Of a stretch of 64,000 bases of DNA, positions 1 to 9,643 are shown one piece after another (position 1 is the first letter of the stretch; the number at the start of each line of letters is the position of its first letter). The DNA comes from Lantana camara (taxonomy: Eukaryota; Streptophyta; Magnoliopsida; Lamiales; Verbenaceae). Under the pieces are notes generated by a model that saw nothing but the letters and a program-made list of their open reading frames with translations, was not told the origin of the DNA and did not search any database. The stretch spans positions 97,082,001 through 97,146,000 of the forward strand of contig CM074856.1 in NCBI GenBank assembly GCA_037501455.1, read 5' to 3'. The position numbers and the translations under genes are program-made.

Positions 1-451
1 GATTAGATCTGTCTGATACTTTTGATGACTGTTGTTTTTTTTTTGTTTTTTTTTACTATTGATAGTTGATGACAGGCTTGTAGCCTGTTTAGGTTTGTTC
101 CTTTGAGAATTTTGACTGATTTTTGTGGCTATTTGTTAGCCAGTGTTTCTGCTGTGAGAAGCTGTGAACCTGATAACCTCATGTGCAACATGTTTTGATT
201 TGAGAGTTTTTGAACATGAAAAATAGGTTGAAATAGTATGAATTTCCATGTCTGATTCTTGGAATTGATCAAATTTATAAGTTCTTTGGCTTTGATAGAG
301 AATGCTTTTGAATTTAGATTAATGGGTGAAAACTAAAATTGCATGCTTAAATTGGACCTTCATGTGTGAAAAAGTGTGCGATTTTTGGACTGTCTAAAAC
401 AGGAATGTTATTGATGCTGAATATTAATGTTGAATGTTGATTGAGGGTTGT

Positions 452-535
452 GAATAAGGTCGTAAAGCCATTAGCTTCTGAATAAGGCTTTTATAGCCAT
501 TTGTCTCTGAATAAGGCTGTTTCAGCCATTTGCTT
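452..535 (+). repeat. three tandem 28-bp repeats
   Basis: Three diverged copies begin at about 452, 480 and 509, each with the pattern GAATAAGGc...AGCCATT. Each unit contains a short inverted repeat (AAGGCT...AGCC) that could form a small hairpin. They lie in the 3' untranslated part of the leftmost retrotransposon. Confidence 0.6.
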
Positions 536-1030
536 GATGCAATCCGCTCGTTTCACTCCGCTGGTTACCTAAGGCTAAATACAAATCATAAATTGAAAAA
601 TAGGTGACCATGAGTGATGCACTTAGTGCAGTCTAGGGATAGTCATATATTACCAAAGCGGTATTATGACACCCGAAATAGACAACGTTTTGAATTTTGG
701 TATAAGTGTTATGTTGGAACCCTCACTTTATCTTTTGTTTTGTTGGAATTTAGACAGTCCAGAATAACCACCCTTTGATCATATGTTGTGATTACTATTT
801 GGTAAATGTGCATGATCAAATGAATTCTAAATTCCTCAACATTCTCTAGCAAGTTAAATACTTAAGATTTGTTCTTTTCCATTTTGATAGGCGGTGGAGA
901 CTTGTTATGATGCTTATTTAGTGTTCAAATTTTCTCATTGAGAAACTATGGGGCTGAGGGGGTTTGATAGGGATCATCTTGCAGTTTGTTAGGAATGGAA
1001 GCTATTGCTTAGGGGCAAGCAAAAGTCTAA

Positions 1031-1043
1031 GTGTGGGGGGATT
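1031..1043 (+). promoter_or_regulatory. polypurine tract of the leftmost Ty3 element
   Basis: GTGTGGGGGGATT lies immediately before the LTR start TGATAG. In LTR retrotransposons this RNase H-resistant purine run primes plus-strand DNA synthesis. Confidence 0.6.
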
Positions 1044-1719
1044 TGATAGTATGCATAAATTACATGAAAAATCTCTTTAACTTCCCCCTGAATTGGATTA
1101 GATTTCTACTTAATTTGCTTTTATTTGGCTTTTGCAGAAACATATTGATAAATGAGGGATTTAGCAGAATCATGAAGGAAAAAATGCTAAGTGTTGAAAA
1201 TGCCTGAGCCATGACCCCAATGTATGATCATCCCTAAGGCTAATGCACGCATAGCAGACCACGGTCAACAGGTACGGCTGACTCCTCTTGTTGGGACAGG
1301 TGGCACACATGCAACAGCTTGCTAACATGGCTAACATGCAAGAATTGATCCTGCGTTTTTGGAATTTCAAGAGTCCTAATCATGTTTATTGGGACTTGTA
1401 AAAGCCATTTTATCCCCCTTGATCATTATCCTTCCTAGATTTAAGGGTACTATATAAACTAGTTAAGTGGGGAAAAATGGATATACTTTTAGATAATTTT
1501 GAAAATAGAAAATAGCAGCAGCTAGCAGCAGAGAACAGCGAGGGACTTCTTCCTCAAAACTGTGATCATTTTCAGTTTATAAGTTTAAAGTATTTAGTTT
1601 CGGTTTTTATTTCAATTAAGTTTTAAAGTTCAGTGTGGTTCGACCCTTTGCTGCTATGTTACAATTTTATATTTCGTGCGGTAAGTAAAGGATTTAATTG
1701 GTGGATTCGACAACCATCA
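1044..1719 (+). mobile_element. 3' LTR of the leftmost Athila/Tat-like element
   Basis: The sequence starts TGAT right after the polypurine tract and can be ended at ATCA (1716-1719), giving inverted 4-bp termini. A TATA-like TATATAAA lies at 1451-1458. Beyond 1719 the sequence switches to the 3' end of a Tekay LTR (type G). The 5' LTR and target duplication are outside the window, so the right end is inferred from the terminal inverted bases and the switch. Confidence 0.55.
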
Positions 1720-1862
1720 GGTTAGTCCAGCCTAGCATAGAGTGTGTGTATGTCCCCGTTCGCCGTGATTTGGCTCGGGTATGGATCGTCCATTTCATAT
1801 TCGGGTCGGGTCGGGTCGGGTCTCGGTGTGGGGGATGTGACACCTTGCGCTCGGGTGTTACA
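1720..1862 (+). mobile_element. 3' tip of a Tekay-type LTR (type G)
   Basis: This piece contains the landmarks of the last 140 bp of every Tekay LTR here: a CC(C/A)GCCTAGC motif, a CCCGTTCGC block, GTGTGGGGGATGTG, and the terminal GTGTTACA. Its 5' part has been cut off by the Athila/Tat-like element. It carries a short internal run of CGGGT units near 1800-1820. CTTGC follows at 1863-1867, which would be one copy of its target duplication. Confidence 0.7.
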
Positions 1863-2493
1863 CTTGCCATATCTTATATACCGGCTATGTATCGGAAATG
1901 GTTTATATATTGTGTAATGTTAATCCTGAGCCTGTTATGAGAGATCCTGCTTGTGCCCCAGGGTCGGGTCGGCTCTTTTAGCGCTCGACTAGCCGGAGTG
2001 GTTCCTGTTCCTGTTCCTGGGGCCCAGGGGCTTGTGTCTTGAGTGAACCGGGGAGGTATCGGGCCGACGGTGACCTCTTGCGTAAGTCCCATCCTGTTGG
2101 ACTATCCTGATATCCACTAGGAGGTTTGGTGGAAGAAGGAGCTCCAGATCTAGGGAGTCATGAACTTACAGATCATTCCTGCCTGGATGGCGAGGGTTAG
2201 CTACCCGGACCATCACTGAAGAAGGAGATTACTTGTACTTGTTTTCCCGCTTGTAATAATTATAACTCCTGTTTCCTGCTTGTTTCCTGATTACTTGCTT
2301 TTACCTGTCATTTAATGAGTGAAAAGAGGAGTCCAGGATGGATTGAATACCCGTTCTCACCGGGTCCCCTAAAATATTAAGCATAGATATCCGTAACCTG
2401 TGGCATGCCCCCAGTCCCTGTACAACACCGGAGCTCATGGATCGTTAAGGTAAAATGGGCATCAACAGAGGGCGTACGGATATCGACACATGC
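1863..2493 (+). mobile_element. Tekay-type LTR F, middle segment
   Basis: This is a non-coding GC-rich LTR segment with the GGGGCCCAGG-type block and a stretch comparable to the CACCGGAG / GGAGAAGGAG blocks of the other LTRs. It breaks at 2493 at the target duplication CATGC of solo LTR B1 and resumes at 15707. Its 5' part is not visible because LTR G and the leftmost element interrupt it. Confidence 0.65.
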
Positions 2494-3337
2494 TGTAACG
2501 CCCGAGCGCGAGACGTCACATCCCCCGCACTATGACCCGACCCGTATGTGAAATGGATTTCCACACACGTGCCAAATCATAGCGAACGGGGACATACACA
2601 CTCGCTAAGCTAGGCGGGACTAGCCTATAACTTAAACCCCAACAACAACAACAAACTAACAGAATAGCGGAAGCAATAATTCATATTCCATTTATTGAGC
2701 TATATGCTCGAGGTACCAACATTTAAGTTCAGGTAAGATCAGTCAATTTAATACAAACATGTACGCTCGAAATTCATATACAATATCCCAAAACATCATA
2801 ATCATAAATATATGCGTGTAACGGAAAGAAATGCCAGACACTATGCAAGACTCTCCCAGACTTATATCCCGCCTAGCATCCCTTCCTGCAAAAGAACTGA
2901 AACAACTTCGGGTTCAGTCTTAGACAGACTGGTGGGTATAAAAGAGGCTTAATATCATAATATAGCGGAATTTAAGCACATACATGCAAGCTATATTCCT
3001 TATTCGAGGTTTTCGAAGCATTTTCCCAAGTGGGAAGTAAAATACAACGAATAGGATTATAACAATTCATTTCATTCATTAGGTCATTTGTGGCCCGGCG
3101 AGAGGGCGTGCATTATCTCCAACCAACACCTCGTGTAATTTCATTAATCATTTATTCATTCATTCGTTCATGCAAGTCATTCATTCGATCATTCATATAC
3201 TCCTTCTTCCTCCGGTTAGGGGACGGGTTTGCAAGGCCCGAACCCTCATTCATTGGTGCTAGAGGGGTACATGAATCCCCAAAAGCTCGGGTCCCCTTCT
3301 TTCACTAATCTCCTAGTGAAGTCTAGGTTACCGAAAT
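2494..3337 (-). mobile_element. solo LTR B1, first part (3' end of the LTR)
   Basis: A minus-strand Tekay LTR begins here at TGTAACGCCCGAG, directly after CATGC (2489-2493). The other end at 15701 is followed by CATGC (15702-15706), so this is a solo LTR with a perfect 5-bp target duplication. It contains the inverted-repeat arms GCTAGGCGGGA (2609-2619) and TCCCGCCTAGC (2867-2877) and the hairpin CAGTCTTAGACAGACTG (2915-2931). It is interrupted at 3337 by element A. Confidence 0.85.
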
Positions 3338-4057
3338 TGTAACATCCCGATTGTTCGGATTTCCAGGTACGCCGTAACGAGAGGGTTTTATGTGCTTTAA
3401 ATTATTTAATTACGTATTTGAATGTTATTTTAATGATTATATGATTATTTAAATTGATATAAAATTAATCGTTTATATTTATGAACTTTGAATTTTAACG
3501 TTTAAGTTTGCATGCTCGTAATTTGTTCATTATATGCCGGAATTCAATTCCGATTTTTGTGAAATTTTGATATGCGTGACATATGTGAGTTATGATTATG
3601 CTTGCATGCTCGTTTTATGTTTTTGGGTTCGTTTGTCGAGGTTTTAGCTCGCCTTGTGTTCCGGAGGCCATAACTTGAGCTCGGGAATTCGGATTCAAAT
3701 TCCGGAAGATGCGTCGGACTCGTCACAAAGAAAGGAAACTTTTGAACCTAGTTTGGTATTTTTCTAAGCTCATTTGAACCCCCGTTTTTTGCCCGGATTG
3801 ATCAGCTTGTGTTATAGCCACCTTCTTTGACTAGTCTTGCAATTGTGGGCCCAAACTAACCTTACCTAAGCTTTAACCTTGGTTTATATGATCTTGATTC
3901 ATCTCTCTCTCTCACTTATCAGCTCCATTTCGTTCAATATACCAAAGAGAGAAGGAATAGCAGCTGATCCATGGAGAAAAGAAGAAGAAGAAAACCCCTT
4001 TCCCATATCTTGTGATTTTGGAGTCAAATCTCTTCCATATTTCATCAACTCTTGAAG

Positions 4058-5938
4058 GTATGTATATTTTCGAATTCTCCATGATTATATGATGATTTTG
4101 ATCCATGAATTTCATCCTTTAGTTCAGATTTAATGTGAGTTTGGGGATATGCATGAATAGAAAGGGTTAGGGCTCATATCTTGCTTCCATGTTTTAGTTT
4201 GCTTTGTGGCTGATTTCTTGCTTATAAAATGAAGTATATGGACTTGTTTCTTTGATCATTTGATGCTTAACTGATAGTATATGATGTTTGGATGATTTTC
4301 TCTTGAGATCCTTTGATGAAATTATGAGATTTTGAGCCCCAAACGTAAGCTCGAAATCTGCTCCCCTGTATTGGAACTGTTGTGACGTTTTGTGCCTTGT
4401 TGCTTGAGTTAATGGCTTCCTTTTCGTGTGAATTTGGATGGAGATGTTGTGTACTAATTTCTTTACATGTTATCCATGCTCTTGCAAGCCTTTAGATCCA
4501 TTTTCAGCTCCTAAACCGAAATATGAAGCCTATATGTATACTATGTGCGAACTGAACTGCTGTCACGTTTTTGAGTTCAAATGATTGAATTCTTGCCTCC
4601 AATTTCGTGTGCTAAAGCTTGGTTACATAATATACATGTTTTTATATGAATGTACTTCGTTTTTCCCTCATTTCATGCTTTATTTTGGCCACAAACTTGA
4701 GTTCTTGCACCTTAGAAACTGCTGCTGCAAATCTGCTCATTTTCACCAAGTTGCTGTCACGTTTTTAGGGTTTGTTTGATGGATTCTTCCATCCAACTTA
4801 GTGTATTAATGCATGGTTATGTGGTACATATGTTACTCTGTGAATATGTTTTGTTTTGCCTTGATTTCATGTTCCATTTCAACCTCAAACATGACAATAT
4901 GCCCTGCTCTTCCCGGTTTGAATTGCTGTCAGAATTTTAGTCCGTTTGATGACTTCTTGAACTCCATTTCGTGTGAAATTTCATGGACATGAAGTATATG
5001 AGTTGTTCTACATGTTAGCTAAATGTTCTTGAGCTTTTATGCCCTGTTTTGCCCTGGTTTCATACGTCATTGCTGCTGCAAATTGGAGACATGGCATAGC
5101 TTAATTTCATTCCTTCCTTGCATCAGTTTTTATGGTTGAACTTTGAGATGTTTGTTGCTGCTTCTTATGGCATGTTAAGGTGGTGATTTAGTGTTCATTC
5201 CATACATGTTATATGTGTGTTTGAGGCCTAAGAATCCCTCCCCAGCCTGCTGCACGAAATGCCCTCCTTCGCCTTCAAAAATGAACTGCTGCGTTTTGTT
5301 TCTCTTCATGCCGAGGATCATGACGCGGCCGTGTCCAATTTGTGCTGTTTTCTGACACGGCCGTGTGAAGGCCTCGACTTGGGCATCTGATTTATTTAAA
5401 TTCGGACACGGCAGTGTCCGTTTCCTTTGTGTTTTGGACATGGCCGTGTCATGTGTCACGGTGGTGCCTCGGGGGAGCTTCTTTCGTCGTTTCGTTGCTT
5501 TTAATTGCTTTCTCTTGTCCCGTTTGTGACCTATATGCATTGTTAGCTTAATTTATTATGTGTTATCTTGTATAATATGAATTTATAGCTTGATTTGCTT
5601 GCTCATTTTCGAATTATGACTTCATATGTGCGATATGCTCCTCTAACGTGTGTTTATGACTTCTTGCCCTGTTTATATGCCTCACATGATCAATCCTTGC
5701 TCTTTATATGGTATGAAAACTTTGATAACATGTTGTATGATATGATATGCGTGTTATATGAAACTTATGGATTCGTTTGACGTGATTTATGAGACATATG
5801 ATTAAATATGAACTTGTATGCATTATATGTCAATTTGTTAAGCTTCATACTCATCACTCACATTCATATGCATTTGCCGAGCGTCAATATGGTTCATTTT
5901 GAGTCTAAGTTGTCCCTTGTTCTTTGTTTTGCTCTTAG
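4058..5938 (+). other. candidate LTR intron 1 (element A)
   Basis: The donor AAG|GTATGT at 4058 and the acceptor TTGCTCTTAG at 5938 would remove 1,881 nt that include all four palindromes. The same donor and acceptor positions, relative to conserved landmarks, occur in LTRs A', C and D. This is inferred from consensus sites only. Confidence 0.45.
5322..5451. repeat. four palindromes in two 32-bp pairs (5' LTR A)
   Basis: Palindromes of the GGACACGGCCGTGTCC type are centred at 5328.5, 5360.5, 5411.5 and 5443.5, giving distances of 32, 51 and 32 bp. The spacers between them are A/T-rich and do not resemble one another. Confidence 0.9.
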
Positions 5939-6306
5939 GTTTGTTCCGGTTGTGAGGAAGTGGTTCATTTGACTCCTTTTGGCCCGTTTTGTCCGGTTTG
6001 GTCGACAAGGTGAGGTTTTCTTTCCTTTTAGTTATGATGACCTAAAACCCTATTTGTATTTCGAACCCGCATGCGATATATATATGTATATCTATATAGA
6101 TATGTGTTTTGATATGTATTTTGGGGGTTTTGTCCCGTTTGTCAAGAGGCTTTGAAAACGCTTTTATATGTATCTAAGATCTATTTTCGTTTACTTTGTT
6201 AAGCTTTGATAAGTGTGTGTGAGTATAAGCATGGTATGACTTGTGAATAAGCTTCGTCTGGTAAGTGTGATAAGTATAAGAATATATGTCTGTTTATCTG
6301 TGTGAT

Positions 6307-6530
6307 GGGCCCCGGAGATTGTGGGTAAGGGAGACCCGGGACGACCATGGGGTCGCCGGTTACGACCCCTGTACACTTCTCCACCAATGGGAGACTTAGT
6401 TCTCCTATGCCGACGGAGCGCATTTTGGCATGGCCGTCGAAGGAACCGGGCGGGACCCTCCGGTTCACAAGTTTCGTTCTGTGGTGGGTTGAGAGGGGCA
6501 CCTCTCTTCCCCAAACGGTGTGGAGGTGGG
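6307..6530 (+). other. GC-rich conserved block in LTR A
   Basis: The block GGGCCCCGGAG...GGGAGACCCGGG...CATGGGGTCGCCGG is far richer in GC than its surroundings. Recognisable versions recur in LTR A' (22310), C (34607 and 44440) and, in looser form, D (47130), E (about 57350, reversed) and B2 (about 39770, reversed). Several overlapping open frames pass through it because it is GC-rich. I read it as a regulatory or RNA-structural module, not as coding sequence. Confidence 0.5.
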
Positions 6531-6823
6531 ATTGATTTATGATTGGTTTTGTATTTCGCTTCGCCTTTGTTTCTGAAGTAAGTGGGTTGGATTTAAGCTT
6601 TCGGTTCGTTATGTTTCATTTATGGTTGTGAAACGGGGGCGGATTTCTAAACTCTAAAACTTGACTGGATTTGGCCTTCGGCCCCAAACTTCTTTCTTTA
6701 TATATATTACCATGGGTTAAATGTTTTAGAATGCGAAAACCGTGCCCGGTTCATGAACCCTTTCAGCTTTGTATATGCTTTGCCATTATGTATATGTATG
6801 GGTGCGTGTGTTAGCCCCCTCAC

Positions 6824-6838
6824 CAGTCTCTAGGACTG
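6824..6838 (+). promoter_or_regulatory. conserved CAGTC/GACTG hairpin (5' LTR A)
   Basis: CAGTC-TCTAG-GACTG is a 5-bp stem with a 5-nt loop about 47 nt before the candidate second acceptor. Equivalent hairpins with different loops occur at the same place in the other LTRs. Confidence 0.6.
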
Positions 6839-6906
6839 ACCCTCGTTATTTCTATCTTTTTCCCCCTTTTGATTTGAGTTTGCAGGTACCCGGTTTGTGA
6901 GATATG

Positions 6907-6918
6907 GAGCTAGGCGGT
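6907..6918 (+). repeat. left arm of long-range inverted repeat (5' LTR A)
   Basis: GAGCTAGGCGGT is the exact reverse complement of ACCGCCTAGCTC at 7157-7168, with 238 nt between them. The arm lies just downstream of the candidate second acceptor. Every Tekay LTR here whose two arm positions are present has such a pair, except the decayed A''. Confidence 0.85.
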
Positions 6919-7156
6919 TGTCTTTGAGTCTTGGTTTTGATGAGCTTGAGTCTCATGCATTGTATTTTCGTTTTCTTTATACATTTTGGCTAATTCTGAA
7001 ATATGTATAAGTTATGATTTTAAATTCGAAATTGTAAAGGTCTTTGTAACTTGAATTATTATTTTTGATATGTCTCGACTATGTTTGTCTGTTTGGGAGA
7101 TTCTGGTGCTTCCGCATTCGTTATTTGTTTTATTGCATGCTCTGAGTAGGGTCTAG

Positions 7157-7168
7157 ACCGCCTAGCTC
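7157..7168 (+). repeat. right arm of long-range inverted repeat (5' LTR A)
   Basis: ACCGCCTAGCTC pairs 12 of 12 bases with 6907-6918. It lies about 125 nt before the end of the LTR, so in the genomic RNA it would be close to the primer-binding site. Confidence 0.85.
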
Positions 7169-7300
7169 AGGTTGGATTTTTTTGTTTGTTAACCGTTCGC
7201 TATGGTTTGATGCGTGGACGGAGTCTCCATTTCGTTTCACGTGTTGAGCTATGGTGCGGGGGATGTGGCGCCCTTCGTTCCGGGGTGTTACATCCTTAAG

Positions 7301-7320
7301 TGGTATCAGTGCTCTAGGTT
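7301..7320 (+). promoter_or_regulatory. primer-binding site of element A
   Basis: TGGTATCAGTGCTCTAGGTT starts 8 nt after the 5' LTR end. It resembles the initiator-tRNA-Met complement TGGTATCAGAGC used by Tekay and many other plant elements, with a few mismatches. Confidence 0.75.
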
Positions 7321-9607
7321 GCAAAAACCGGAGCTCTCGTGTCGTGTCGGGTTTGTCTAGGTCGTTCGGCTTAGGATTACATGTTTGTTGGCATTCACTA
7401 CATCACTTGTGTGAATTATGTGATATTAATTGATATTATTTGCATTAATAGTTCACATGAACATGCACTAAAACCCCGCATGCATAGATATCTCTTGGTA
7501 TTGTATTTTGTTTTAGGATATTCATTCGCCATCAACAGGTATTGCCGGGAAAAGAATAAGAGAGACGGGTATATTCGGGCTATGAGGAGCTTAGAGATTT
7601 TGACCTTTGGAAGTGATTTGAAATGAGGATATCAAGGCCAAGTTCTAGGGGATCAAGAGAGTGAAGTTGAGATTTGAGGTGTCCGAGAAGAATTCTCATG
7701 AGGGAGTCCTATTAGAGACCTTTGGACAACTACCTTCCTTTCAAGTTTGATGATAAGAAGATTTCAAATTGAAGAATGAGGGAAGATGGATGATTTCATT
7801 TAAGGGTTTGAAAGATTGGTTGCCTTCGAGGACTATCCTAGAGTTTGGAATTAGTTGCAAGGAATAGATATGGAATTCGATCAAACTTTCAAATTCTAAG
7901 AGTATGAGCATGATCAGAGGATGCAAGATATATGGGGCTATGAAGGAATGGATAAATAATGGATTGAGCCTTCCACACTACTCATGTGAAGAAAAGATCG
8001 ATTTGGGGTTAGAAGATCAAGCAAGGAATCCAAACTTCAAGAAATTCTTAGGAGGATTCAAGATACCAATAACGTCAAGAAAAGAGAGATTTCAATACCG
8101 AATGGAAGGATCAAATTAAGAGGGATTAGCAAATTATTTCAAGCCCCGTTGGATGGGAGAATACTTTAAGATTAAATAATTGGAAGACAAGGTGAGAAAC
8201 CCAGAGACAAGAGAAATTTTGGAAAATTTAAGACTTCAAAGTTGCCAAGTATAAGAAGATTCAGTTACCGAAGATGGATAGATTTTTACATCTCCTCACC
8301 GGAAGCAATTTAATATATACATTGTAGAGTCTCTAATTACATGGAATGAAGAAACTCAAGAATCTCATGAGGCCACCAATATCAAACAAGGAGAGATTCC
8401 AATACCAAAGGTGGTAGGAGGAGTCAATTATGGAGGAATCGGAGGCATGATGAAAGTTAATCGAACAATAAGAAGTTGAGGTCTTCAAGGAAATGCCATG
8501 ACTTCAAGATCCCGGTTCAAGCACAAGATGATCCTCCTGGAAAACAAGAAGATGGCACCACACTCAACGCTAATCCTATGGTGAATGGTACATAAAGCAT
8601 TCATGGCATCCCATTGCACACATGTTTTATTATCGGGGAAACCCACGTGCTTTTTGCTTTATTCCTTGTTCTTCGGTGGTTCTTGATTACAATTGTTGTG
8701 TAATTGTTTTCCTTCTTGTTCTTGTTCATTGTGTGTTTCCTTCCCTTTGTGACTCTTGCTTGTAATGTGCTTCCTTCCCTTCTCAGTTTTGTTCGTTATG
8801 TGCTTCTTTTCCTTTCTAGCTCTTGCTTGGAGTGTGCTTCATCTTCTTCTTAGCTTTGCTTGTTGTGTATTTCTTTCCCTTCTTAGTTCTTGCTTATTGT
8901 GTGCTTTATTTTCTTTTGTGTTAACTTTCTTGTGGAGAGAGCTTGTGGTGAGGAGTGTTCGTGAGTATTTGGTGAGTTATGAGGGTCGAGTTGCTTTTGG
9001 CCGACTTGTCTGAAGGTGTCTTGCTTTCGTTGAAGTTAGCGGTTGCTTTGAGGAGGTCTGTCAGGGACTCAACGATATTTTCGAGGATAGATTGAAAGCT
9101 AACCCGTTGATAATCCTCTGAGAAGAACCGAGTATTGCCTCAGAGTAAGAGGTACGGTTTTGAGTGGGAGGGGGCGGTTGAAGAGAGTTACCTTCGGTAT
9201 CGGTTTTTGCCTAACCGGAGGTACAAAAGGCTACCTTGTTTCCAACCAAGGCATAAAGGAACGCCTTTGTTGTGTGTTGCTCGTAGAAGAACGGTGGCCT
9301 ACGCCTTAAGGAGCGCAAGGTCACGAGTTAATCCCGCTCAAGGTTGAAATTGTTCAGAGTTTTAGGAAACCAGTTGTTATGGCATAAGAAAGACGTTATG
9401 GACTTTGTGTAGTAATGTCTACTTGCCATAGGTTGAGAATTCTCCAACCACTCCTGAATTTTATTTGGAAGTGGGGGCAAACGACTAGGACTTTGGGTCC
9501 GGTTCGCCATTTAAGGAGATAGTGGCTTGAGAAGTTTGTGATCAGAGTGGCGCAGCGGAAGTGTGGGATTTTGGGCTTGTCTTCGGAGCCGCTCAAGACT
9601 CTTCTTA

Positions 9608-9625
9608 GGACCTGAGGACAGGTCC
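9608..9625 (+). promoter_or_regulatory. hairpin before the polypurine tract (element A)
   Basis: GGACCTG-AGGA-CAGGTCC is a perfect 7-bp stem with a 4-nt loop. The same hairpin stands before the polypurine tract in C, D and E, although A has no coding sequence there. Confidence 0.75.
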
Positions 9626-9628
9626 TTT

Positions 9629-9641
9629 TGAAGGAGGGGAG
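9629..9641 (+). promoter_or_regulatory. polypurine tract of element A
   Basis: TGAAGGAGGGGAG is followed two bases later by the 3' LTR start TGTAACATC at 9644. The position matches the tract of the other elements here. Confidence 0.75.
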
Positions 9642-9643
9642 TT

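Larger units (their letters stand above)
1..1043 (+). mobile_element. 3' internal part of an Athila/Tat-like Ty3 retrotransposon, non-coding
   Basis: This stretch leads directly into a polypurine tract and an LTR start, so it is the 3' untranslated internal end of an LTR element whose body lies left of the window. I find no convincing protein in it. The phrase ending in AAGTCTAAGTGTGGGGGG before the LTR resembles the tract seen in plant Athila/Tat/Ogre-type Ty3 elements. That lineage call rests on memory of such ends, not on a protein. Confidence 0.55.
6010..6885 (+). other. candidate LTR intron 2 (element A)
   Basis: The donor AAG|GTGAGG at 6010 is matched by AG|GTGAGG in LTRs C (34240) and D (46962). 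The acceptor TTTGCAG at 6885 is preceded by a pyrimidine-rich tract and by the CAGTC/GACTG hairpin. Exon 2 between the introns would be 71 nt. Confidence 0.45.
3338..7292 (+). mobile_element. 5' LTR of element A
   Basis: Starts TGTAACATCCCG and ends GGGGTGTTACA. In order it holds a CT-rich stretch near 3902, a 14-codon frame from ATG 3971, a splice-donor-like AAG|GTATGT at 4058, two palindrome pairs (5322-5451), an acceptor-like CTCTTAG at 5938, a donor-like AAG|GTGAGG at 6010, a GC-rich block (6307-6530), a CAGTC/GACTG hairpin (6824-6838), an acceptor TTTGCAG at 6885, and inverted-repeat arms at 6907-6918 and 7157-7168. Relative to the 3' LTR it lacks about 46 bp near 3645. Open frames in it are duplicated in the 3' LTR and I do not regard them as genes. 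Confidence 0.9.
7293..9643 (+). mobile_element. non-coding internal region of element A
   Basis: No gag, protease, reverse transcriptase or integrase is visible in 2,351 bp. The first 90 bp resemble the leader of element C (primer site, TTGCAAAA, GTGTCGG, TTAGGA). The last part contains the hairpin GGACCTGAGGACAGGTCC and a purine run before the 3' LTR. The middle is A- and G-rich, with frames under about 85 codons that match no family I know. Confidence 0.8.

Noticed and set aside
5175..5540. A 121-codon minus-strand frame in LTR A, repeated at 11527-11892
   Set aside because: It is present twice only because LTRs are duplicated, runs across the palindromes, and has no recognisable domain. 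The palindromes favour open frames on both strands. The related LTR A' does not keep it.
6191..6542. Several overlapping frames on both strands in the GC-rich LTR block (also 12551-12887)
   Set aside because: All phases are open because of GC-rich composition, the frames differ among related LTRs, and no family is recognisable.
8756..9013. A Cys/Leu/Phe-rich 85-codon frame in the internal region of element A that could look like a membrane protein
   Set aside because: It comes from repeated TTGCTTGT/CTTCCCTT phrases in T-rich sequence, and no homologous frame is seen in the internal regions of elements C or D.
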